Assembly (NCBI GenBank): GCA_023548195.1
Contig: JAJHZJ010000416.1
Span: 1,198,317 to 1,262,316, forward strand
DNA: 64,000 bases
Direction: 5' to 3'
Source: Bettongia penicillata ogilbyi
Taxonomy: Eukaryota > Chordata > Mammalia > Diprotodontia > Potoroidae
Translations under genes and position numbers: made by a program
Shown here: positions 55,830 through 64,000 of the stretch, one piece after another
How positions within the stretch are numbered: the stretch's first letter is position 1
Layout: every line of letters starts with the position of its first letter
The notes under the pieces: generated by a model
Database searches by the model: none
Told to the model about the DNA's origin: nothing
The model's input: only the letters and a program-made list of their open reading frames with translations

Positions 55830-56025
55830 TGTGAGTTTTCTTGGCAGATACTATGCTATTTCCTTCTCCAGCTCATTTTATAGATGAAGAAACTGAGGCA
55901 GAGAGGGTTAAGCGACTTACCCTGTTCTCATAGCTAGTAAATATCTGAGGTCAGAGTTGAACTCAGGAAGATGAATCATCCTAACCCCTGGCCAGTACTC
56001 TATCCATTGCACCACCTTGCTTGCT
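55830..56025 (-). mobile_element. tRNA-derived marsupial SINE (MAR1-like), missing the tail end
   Basis: Antisense with 'ttcttggcagatactatgct', 'cattttatagatgaagaaac', 'agttgaactcaggaagatg' and 'tctatccattgcaccacctt'. Confidence 0.88.
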
Positions 56026-56109
56026 CTATCAAAAATACTTGATATTGAGTCGAAATAAAAAATAAATGGAATGTAATAAGAAAGCGCCTAGTTGTCCTTT
56101 GTGGGTCCA

Positions 56110-56815
56110 AGTCACTAGGTCTAGAGAAACTATACCATTTCAGTACAATGGAAGAACTTGCAGGTGTGATTGCTGAAGATTTGTCAGAGATCTTAGAAAG
56201 CAAAATTTAATAATGTTTAATAAGCCTTGCGCTGACACCTTTACAGGGTTCTTCGAAGGGTCTAATGAAATAATGAATGTGAATATAATTTATAATCCTA
56301 AAGTTTCATTACACACAGACACACTCACACATTGTACAACCATTTTTCAGTTGTGTTCGACTCTTAGTGACCCCATTTGGGGTTTTCTTGGCAGATACTG
56401 GTGTGGTTTCTCATAGTGAATAGTAAAGGTGCTCCAAACTGGAGGAGAGTAGTGTTGTCCTAAATTTCAGGAGAAGAATATTATATTCTACAAACAATTG
56501 GCCAGTGAAATTCACTTTGATTCCTGGAATATACTCAATTCCTTGAGTATATTTTTAAAGGATGATTTGTGACCCTTTAGAAAGGAAAGCAATGATTACA
56601 GAACCACCATAACTTGTAGCAGATGTGGCGGTGCTGCAGATCAATAATAAACCATATGTAAAGATCTCTGCAAACTGTATTTTGACTTCTGCTGGCCTGG
56701 TGTGTGACACCTGTGTTTGACATCTCTCTTGGAGAAAACAGTTTACCTAGATTTCAGCAAAGTGTGTGACAAAGCCTCTCACAACACACTTGAGGTCAAA
56801 AATTCCATTAGGTGA
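56110..56815 (+). mobile_element. L3/CR1 LINE fragment interrupted by a duplicated block
   Basis: Sense L3 before the gap: 'gaacttgcaggtgtgattgc', 'gtcagagatcttagaaagc'. After it: 'ctccaaactggaggagagta', 'ttgattcctggaatatactc', and the reverse transcriptase box 'acctagatttcagcaaagtg' (YLDFSK). The block 56,226-56,412 is foreign and matches 57,446-57,638. Confidence 0.6.
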
Positions 56816-56819
56816 TAGA

Positions 56820-56945
56820 ATCATAAATTTAGAACTTTGAGGGACCTTAGTAAACATCCTCTTCATTTCACTGAGGTTGACAGAGGTGAACTTAATTACA
56901 AAAGCAGTAAATGGAACTGTTGACTCCAAGTCCAGTGCTCTTATA
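56820..56945 (-). repeat. MIR-like SINE fragment
   Basis: 'atcataaatttagaactttg' and 'catcctcttcatttcactga' in antisense order. Confidence 0.45.
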
Positions 56946-57299
56946 AATGAAGTAGATAGGAAATTGGTTGATTTATTTTTTGTATCAGCTCATTACCTCA
57001 CAGGGGTCTTGAGTAGGCACACAGCAGGGATGTAATTAGTGTAACAAGGTGGCTTTTCTACTAATTTCAAATTCTATATTTATTAATACATTGAGGCAGA
57101 TATTCACTCTTATCATGGAGTCTTAGATTTAGAGGTAGAATTCCACATCTTAATTGATGAGGAAATGGAGATTGAGGGATGCGAAATGATTTACTTAGGG
57201 CCATACAGTTAGGAAGTGTTGGAGGCAAGATTTATAGTTAGACTTCAGTGCTGACTCTTCCAAATATACTACTATCTTTTAAAAACAGGAAGCAATCTT
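56946..57299. other. mostly unassigned; MIR-like at 57,115-57,265
   Basis: 57,115-57,265: 'gaggaaatggagattgaggg', 'gggccatacagttaggaagt'. Otherwise nothing is recognised. Confidence 0.4.
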
Positions 57300-57560
57300 G
57301 GTTGTGATGGAAAGAAATCAAGACTGAGAGATACGTCTTAGATCTCGTTATGACTTTTCCACTTCCTATTTATGTGACCTTAAATAAATCACTCCCTCTC
57401 TCAGATTGTCTCCTCACCTACAAAATTTGTTTAATTATTCCTGCACTGACAGCTTTACAGAGTTCTTATGAGGATCTAATGAAATAATGAATGTGAATAC
57501 AATTTGTAGTTCTCAAGTTTCATTACACACAAGCATACACACACACAAACACACATGTAC
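57300..57560 (+). repeat. MIR with long tail
   Basis: 'tatttatgtgaccttaaata', 'ctctctcagattgtctcctc', and the tail 'gagttcttatgaggatctaa', 'tgaaataatgaatgtgaata'. A SINE follows after a CA-rich run. Confidence 0.65.
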
Positions 57561-57564
57561 CACA

Positions 57565-57800
57565 TGTTGTTCAGTCATTTTTCAGTTGTGTCTGACTCAT
57601 TGACCCCATTTGGGATTTTCTTGGCAGATACTGGAGTGGTTTGTCATTTCCTTCTCCAGCTCATTTTACAGATGAGGAAATTGAGGCAGAGAGGGTTAAG
57701 TGACTTGCCCAGGGTCTCACACCTAGTATGTATCTGAGGCCAGATTTGAACTCAGGAAGACGAGTTTTCCTGATTCGAAGTCTGGTGCTTTATTCACTTT
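57565..57800 (-). mobile_element. tRNA-derived marsupial SINE (MAR1-like)
   Basis: Antisense with 'tgttgttcagtcatttttca', 'cttggcagatactggagtgg', 'gggttaagtgacttgcccag' and 'agatttgaactcaggaagac'. Confidence 0.92.
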
Positions 57801-57889
57801 CTACTTATCTATGAGTTTGTATATACACATATATGTACATGCATACATACACATATAATTACTCAAGCAGATGAATTTCTAAAGGAATG

Positions 57890-58620
57890 ATCAGTAAGAG
57901 CTATCATAACTTCACTGAGAATGAGTCATGTCAGACTAATCTCATTTCTTTCTTTTTTAAAAAATAATTATTAGATAACAAGACTGGAAGATCAGGAGAA
58001 TTCTTTAAACATAGTATACCTAAAGTTCAGCAAAGCATTTGAAGACTTCCTGTTTGTTGTCTTTGTAGATGGATAAAAAATGGAGAGATCTGAGACATAC
58101 AATAAGATGACTTCCAAACTATCTGGATGACTGAAACCTAAGAGTATCCATTAATGGGTTAATGTAACCCATTACTAGCAAAGTACCCCAGGGTTTCTAT
58201 TCTTGGCTTTGTGCAGCTCTACAGTTTTATCAAATGAGTTGGATGAAAACATAAATGACATGAAATTTGAAGCTACAGAGTTGACAGGCACAGCTAACTT
58301 GTTGGATGACAGTCAAAATCCAGAAAAGGTCCTCACAGTTTGGAATCACAATCTAAATCAAGTAAGTTATAATATAACATAGATAAACACTCACTCTTAG
58401 GTTCAAAATATCAACTTGATAAATACAAGATGGGAACGATGTGGCAAGATCATGTGAAAAAAATTTGAGAGTTTTGTTGGAATGCAGGCTCAGTACAGAC
58501 TTTTCAGTCAAAATAAGACAACGTGTTCTTTGCCGGAGTATGGAAAACACAGGAGATGCTAGTCTGCTTCCCTGGTAAGATATCTTGAATATTCAGCCCT
58601 GATTGCCAACTCTTCAGAAA
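57890..58620 (+). mobile_element. L3/CR1 LINE, reverse transcriptase region remnant
   Basis: 'gagtcatgtcagactaatct', 'agttcagcaaagcatttgaa', 'agtaccccagggtttctatt' (the VPQG-type box), 'atgagttggatgaaaacata' and 'gttggatgacagtcaaaatc' keep the CR1/L3 order. No open frame survives. Confidence 0.7.
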
Positions 58621-58839
58621 GACATGGATAAGATGTTATCCAAAGCAGGTTATTTTTAGTTAAGAGAAACTTGAACCTGTTTGAAGTAAATGAGGAAAAG
58701 TCAGGAGAGGGAAAGGTTGAAAATGAGAAAGAACAAGAAAGAGACTTTCAGAGTTGGACAGGACTGCAGAGGCTAACTTGACAAGCCGTACCTACTGAAC
58801 AGGAATGCTCTCAACAGCTCTGATGAGGACATCTAACTG

Positions 58840-59020
58840 CTGCCTGATTGCCGCCCATAGGCACTCATTTCACTTTTGTGTGTTATTTATTATTAAGAAG
58901 ATTTCCCTAATACTGAGCTTAAATTTGATTTTCTACAATTTTTACTCATAGTTCTTTGTTTTGTCCTCGTGAGACAAGGGGAGCAAGTCTAATCCATTTT
59001 TTACCATCTTTCAAACATCA
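58840..59020 (-). repeat. L3/CR1 fragment, antisense
   Basis: 'gaagatttccctaatactga', 'gcttaaatttgattttctac', 'catagttctttgttttgtcc', 'gagcaagtctaatccatttt' match the antisense form of the CR1/L3 3' region. Confidence 0.6.
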
Positions 59021-59462
59021 CTTGGTGGCTCCAGAAGTTATATCTGCTAATTCTTCAGGGCCTGAGGATATAGTTCATCTGGGCCAGGGGATTTTGATCC
59101 ACCTTCCTTCTCCACAGCTTGATGAGTTAATGATCAAGGAACGGAGATTCTGATCAGAATCAAGACATACATTAGTGACTTCTTGACTGTAGTAGTTTTA
59201 GTTTATTTGATATTCCAAGGCCATGCCCTATGTCATGAGTCCCAAATCCCAGACTCCTGAGTCTCAAGAGGAGTTGAGTCCAAAGTCTAGAGTTGCTGAG
59301 TCTTTACTGGGCCTATCGAATGAATAAATTAACTGTTTTGGATTACCTATACTCCTTTACCTGAACATGAGTGGAGTAGTCGCGAGACCTAGCTCTTCCT
59401 GGAACTCTTAGGATAAGAGCAGCCTATCTAGGAATGCCCTGGTTCTGGGAAAGTCTTCAGAT
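59021..59462. other. no feature recognised, apart from a target duplication copy at its end
   Basis: Ends with one copy of the 20-bp duplication that frames the neighbouring RTE insertion (59,443-59,462). Confidence 0.4.
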
Positions 59463-60746
59463 TATAAGCTTGTTCTCTTTTGGCACTTTGATGATGAGGG
59501 TTTCTAGGTCTTCATAAAACTTGTCTTTGACTTCATCAATGTTTGTCATGGTGGGAGCATAGGCACTGATGATGGTGGCATGGTGTTTTCCTGCGAGTGG
59601 CAATCGCATTGTCATGAGCCTGTCGTTCCTTTTGGCAGGCATACTAGCTTGCTGACTCGATTAGTTTTGATTGCAAAATCCATGGCAGCTTCACGGCACT
59701 CCCCTTCACTGTGCCCACTCCAGCTCCAACTTCAGTAAACTGGCTTTCATTTGCCAACCTTGCTTCACTCAGAGCCGCTATTTGGATGTGATACCTGTTG
59801 AGTTGTCTTGCAACAAGAGCAGCTCGTCGTTCAGGTCTACTGGATTTTGTGTTGTCTATTAGTGTGTGCACTCAATGTGTGGAATCATCTTTGCAAATGT
59901 TTTTTGTATGTTTTGTACATTTTTTTTGTGTTTTGACCACATAGTGGGATTCCCTGCCTGCTGTGGTAATCAGGCTGGTGTTGGGTAAGCAGACAATGTT
60001 TGAGGCACCTTTTCTAACCCCTTTCCTCACACCAGGAGGGAAGCAGTGCAAGCCTTAAAACGCTGCTCAGACACCTAGTCCCACTGCTGATTCCAGTGAG
60101 AAACAACCCTATGGCCTGGGCTGCCTGTGTGCACAGTTGTGACTACAGCTCCCAGTGTATCCACACCTGCTGCTTCATCACTTGCCTGTCACCACAGGAC
60201 TTGGAGGCATAATAGTAAAATGGTCTGGGTGATGCCTTTTGATTGACACATAGATTGGATCTAAGTGAGGCAGAGTTGCATGAAGTCATCAGCCTCACTC
60301 TCTCCTCCAGAATCATCATAATCTAGTGGCAAGACAGAGTCAAGACGACTGGTGATGGCTCAGGATGCAGTGGATGACCTTGGTATCTTCTGTGTCTAAC
60401 CAAGCTCTAAGCGCTCCACTTCGTCGGCTTCATCTGCCTGTGTGGCCATTGGAACAAATTGTTCTCATCCACTCATTTACCAGAGGAAGTCTTCACATGC
60501 TTGGGATAGACACCCCTCTAACTCACCAATGTGTTTGAGACCCCTTGGTGACACTCAGCCTGGTTTGGCCCAAATGGTTTACCAGGGTATGGTCACTTCT
60601 CATGCCGCAGCTTCCTAGAGCCACAGGTGAGATTTGGGTGGAACAGGTGGATACCAAAGGTGGAAAGAACCTTGAAAAGGACTTGGTAGCCATCACACCA
60701 TCGCACTGGTCCTACCTGAACACATACTACACTCCATAATTTTGAG
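59463..60746 (-). mobile_element. RTE LINE 5' fragment (5' UTR and start of endonuclease), 3'-truncated
   Basis: Reading from 60,746 down: a body shared with the RTE-tailed SINE (60,746-60,240), further 5' UTR (60,240-59,880), then the endonuclease start: MHTLIDNTKSSRPERRAALV, ALSEARLANESQFTEVGAG, and after a gap NDRLMTMRLPLAGKHHATII and SAYAPTMTNIDEVKDKFYED, ending at NKLII. A 20-bp direct repeat starting TTCTGGGAAAGTCTT lies at 59,443-59,462 and 60,747-60,766 with one mismatch. So the unit inserted as it stands, without the RT domain or the 3' tail. The endonuclease frame is broken. Confidence 0.85.
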
Positions 60747-60866
60747 TTCTGGGAAAGTCTTTAGATACTGAAACACAAAAGAGAAAAATCTTATTTTTCT
60801 TACTGACATCTCTTTTCATCTTTTAAAAAAAAATTTAGTTCAGATATAAACTGTGCGAAGACAAGT

Positions 60867-63325
60867 TTCTTTTTTTAAAATATGATTTATTTTTAACATT
60901 CATTTAAAAAAATTTAGACTTTCAAATTCTCTCCCTCCCTATTATTCCCCTCCTTGTCAAGAAGGCAAGAAATGTATTATTATCAGTTATAAATGTGAAA
61001 CCATGCGAAACGTTTCCATATTAGCCATGTTGCAAAAAAAAAAGCAAGAAAAATTGAGAAAGTGAAAAATTATGCTTTAATCTGCACTCAGACTCCAAAT
61101 CTTTCTTTGGAGATGGATAGCCTTTTTCATCATAAATTATTTGGAATTGTCTCAAATCACTGTATTGATCAGAATGACCAAGTCATTCATAGTTGATCAT
61201 TGTACAATATTTATGTTATTGTATGCGATATTCTCCTGGTTCTGCTCACTTCTCTTTGCATCAGTTCATATAAGTTTTCCCAGGTTTTTCTGAAACCATC
61301 CTGCATATCATTTCTTATAGCACAATAATATTCTATCACAATCATAATTGTGACTTGTTCAGCCATTCCCCAATTGATAGGCATGCCTTCAATTTCCAAT
61401 TCTGTGCCACCATCAGAAGAATTGCTATAAATATTTCTGTTCATATTGGTCCCTTTCCTTTATCTTTGATCTCTTTGGGATACAGACCTAGATATGGTAT
61501 CAATGGGTCAAAAGGTATGCACAGTTTTAGAGCCCTTTGGGTATATTCCAAATTACTCTTCAGAATGGTTTAAATTAGTTCACAACTCCATCAGTGGTGT
61601 ATTATTCTCCCAATTTTTTCTACATCACCTCCAACATTTGTCACTTTCCTTTTCTGTCATATTATCCAATATGATAAGTATGAGATGCTACCTCAGAGTT
61701 GTTTTAATTTGCATTTTTTTAATCAATAGTGATTTAAAACATTTTTTATGTGACTATAGACAACTTTAATATCTTCTGAAAATTACCTGTTTAAATCCTT
61801 TGACCATTTATTTATCAATTGGGAAATGACTCACGTTCTCAAAAATTTGACTTAGTTTTCTATATATTTTAGAAATAAGGTTTTTAATAATTTGCTGTAA
61901 AAATTTCCTCAGTTTTCTGCTTTTCTTCTAATCTTGGTTGCATTGGTTTCATTTATGCAAAAGCTTTTAAAATTTCATGTAATAAAAATAATCCATTTCA
62001 CTTCCCATGTTGCTCTGTATCTTGTTTGGTCACAAATTCTTCTCATACCAAATGACAGATAACATTTTCAATGATTTAGTAATTTGCTTACAATATTAAC
62101 TCATTTGACCTTATCTGCTACATGGTCCGAAATGTTAGATTATACCATTCTACCAAACTGCTTCCTAGTTTTCCTGGCAGTTTTTTTTCAAATAGTGAGT
62201 TTTTGTCCCCAAAACTTAGATATTTTGGTTTAATCAAACATTAGATTACTGTGGTCATTTACTATTGTATACTTAATCTATTCTACTAATAACTACTTTA
62301 TTTCTTGTTGTCAAGTTATTTTTCAGTCACATCCAACTCTTCATGTTGAAACCCCCCATTTAGGGTTTCCTTAGAAAAGATACTGGAATGGTTTGTTATA
62401 TCCTTTTCCCGATCATTTTACAGATGAGGAAGCTGAGGTAAACAGGGTTAAGTAACTTGCCCAGGGTCACACAGCTAGTAAATATATGAGGTCAGATTTG
62501 AACTCAGAAAGATGAGTCTTGCTGATTGCAGGTCTGGCACTCTGTCCACTGCACTACTTGGCTGCACATCATTTCTTAGAAGGTACCAGATTGTTCTGAT
62601 TATCACTTTGTAATATGGTTAGAGATTTAGTACTGCTAGGCAACCTTCTGTACATTTTTTGTCATTGATTTACTTGATATTCTTGACCTTTTTTTTTTCA
62701 AATGAATTTTATTATTTTTTTCTAGTTCTATGAAACAAAATTTTGGTAGTTTGAATGGTACTGTATAAATAAATTAATTTAGGTAGAATTATCATTTTTA
62801 TTATGTTGCATCATCCTACCCATGATCAATTGCCACTTTCCCACTTGCTTAGATCTGTTTTTATTTGTGTGAAAAAATGTTTTCTAATTGTGTTCATATA
62901 GTTCCTTTTCTTGGCAGGTAAATTCCTAAGAATTTTACATTGTCTGTAGTTATTTTAAATGGAATTTCCCATTCTATCTCTTCTGGCTAGACTTTGTTGG
63001 TAATATGTACAAATGTCGGTGATTTATGCAATTTTATTTTATATGTTGTAACTTTGCTAAAGTTGTTTCAATTAATTTCTTAGTTGATTCTCTAAGCATA
63101 CTATTATATCATCTGAAAAGAGTTTTATTTCCTCATTGCCTAGTCTATTTCTTTCAATTTCTTTTTCTTCTCTCATAGCTATAGCTCTTTCTAGTACAGT
63201 ATTAATTAATAATAATGATGATAATGGACATTCTTGCTTCACTCCTGATCTTATTAAGAAGGTTTCTAGCTTATCCCAATTATAGATAATTCTTTTTAAA
63301 TTTATGTTCTGCATATTACTGTGTG
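60867..63325 (-). mobile_element. 5'-truncated L1 (RT region to 3' end), interrupted by a SINE
   Basis: Minus strand. The RT segment at 63,314-63,072 gives LETFLIRSGVKQECPLSSLL, ERAIAMREEKEIERNRLGNE and FSDDIIVCLENQ, with FADD changed to FSDD. The ORF2 C-terminus at 61,444-61,211 gives EIEGMPINWGMAEQVTIMIV, then IEYYCAIRND and FRKTWENLYELMQREVSRTR. The 3' UTR ends at a T-run near 60,870. Many stops occur. I find no L1 homology above about 63,325 and no clear target duplication. Confidence 0.8.
62308..62568 (-). mobile_element. tRNA-derived marsupial SINE (MAR1-like) inside L1
   Basis: Antisense with 'agttatttttcagtcacatc', 'acagatgaggaagctgaggt', 'agatttgaactcagaaagat' and 'gcactacttggctgca'. 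A short duplication ATTTCTT flanks it. L1 sequence lies on both sides, so it is younger than the L1. Confidence 0.88.
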
Positions 63326-64000
63326 AGTGGCTAAAACACTACTTTTTATAGGTGAATAAGAACATTGGAATATAAACTCATCTGTATATTCACTGCAAGA
63401 AACTTTGGGGCAACACCAGTGGTAGATCAAATGAGAGAAATGACCTATACCTTAGCCTGGTTGTGTGTGGTCTGGTTGTGTATGGTTTTAATTTTTTCCA
63501 TTAGATCTCTATATTTTGAAAGCTTTTCAATCCAGGTAGATTGGAGATTATGAATATTTGGTATTGTAACTTCTATTAAAAACACCGTTCTTCAGTCAAT
63601 GTTATGACCAGTTTTTTGTGTTCAATAGTTCTATCTGTATTCTTCCAGTGTAGTTTAATTGTCGAATTTTCAAGGATATTTTGAGGTTTGTAATTGGAGT
63701 ATAGGTATTTGTCATATAAAGATTAGTGAATTTCTGGGATATAATTCCACCCACCAGACCATGTTCCTCTAGATATCCAGTAGATGATAAATTTTTGCAA
63801 CCTATAGTAATATGTTGTTTGCACCATTTTTTTTTGCATAATTTGCATTGATAAATGTAATTCCTAGTGGTAATGGCTTGATTCTTAATTGTTATCATAA
63901 ACTCTTCCATTCCAATAAACAAATCTGTATGACTCAATCATTTATTTGATGATTCCTTTTTATTTTTTAAAATTTTAAACTTAAATAGTAAAACTTAAAT
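63326..64000. other. AT-rich, no feature recognised
   Basis: An open frame on the minus strand at 63,602-63,937 (111 codons) has several CxxC-like pairs (CKLCKKKWC) but matches nothing I recognise. It lies beyond the 5' end of the L1. Confidence 0.4.

Noticed and set aside
63602..63937. 111-codon minus-strand frame with CKLCKKKWC
   Set aside because: It does not align to L1 ORF2 or any family I recognise. AT-rich context, so treated as chance.

Overview
The window looks like marsupial (metatherian) nuclear DNA: AT-rich, CpG-poor and packed with retrotransposons of kinds I associate with marsupials. These are tRNA-headed CORE-SINEs that begin GGCAGCTAGGTGGC and end with a long conserved tail, ORF1-only half-L1 (HAL1) elements, an RTE LINE with its RTE-tailed SINE, old L2, MIR and L3/CR1 fragments, and marsupial-type L1 3' ends. 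Nothing here tells opossum from dasyurid or diprotodont. No Alu, B1 or 7SL-type SINE was seen.

I can support one protein-coding gene. It is a three-exon, minus-strand gene spanning 10,784-17,305 that encodes a 157-residue orthologue of human C2orf50, now called CIMIP5 (ciliary microtubule inner protein 5). The exons are 17,055-17,305, 13,040-13,079 and 10,784-10,966. All splice sites are canonical and the phases agree. Two retrocopies of spliced mRNAs are dead genes: CINP at 3,713-4,335 and SLC2A8 (GLUT8) at about 20,055-20,845.

Layout. 1-10 kb: SINEs, a complete HAL1 with target-site duplication (987-3,598), the CINP pseudogene, an old L1, and a short HAL1 that has lost ORF1 (5,735-6,508). 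10.8-17.3 kb: CIMIP5, with MIR, L2, L1 and RTE-SINE pieces in its introns. 18-25 kb: old L1, long L2, the SLC2A8 pseudogene, then a nested pair in which a complete HAL1 (21,472-24,271) splits an L1 3' end. 25-33 kb: mostly unique sequence, a 308-bp TA-flanked MITE, then a 2.8-kb RTE LINE fragment (29,831-32,650). 33-44 kb: a second reverse-transcriptase remnant, an older HAL1, a 0.4-kb tetranucleotide tract and two candidate solo LTRs. 44-54 kb: low repeat density, an unidentified diverged repeat pair near 47.9 and 49.4 kb, and a CpG-rich patch at 50.5-51.0 kb. 54-64 kb: a hAT MITE, many SINEs, L3/CR1 fragments, an RTE 5' fragment with a target-site duplication (59,463-60,746) and a 5'-truncated L1 (60,867-63,325).

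The most interesting signals are structural. The two RTE fragments, 30 kb apart and in opposite orientation, break at the same position of the element. One HAL1 copy is a SINE-sized internal deletion. A block of about 190 bp is duplicated into an L3 element. The 47.9/49.4-kb repeat pair does not match anything I recognise. I see no viral, toxin, CRISPR or bacterial-type system here.
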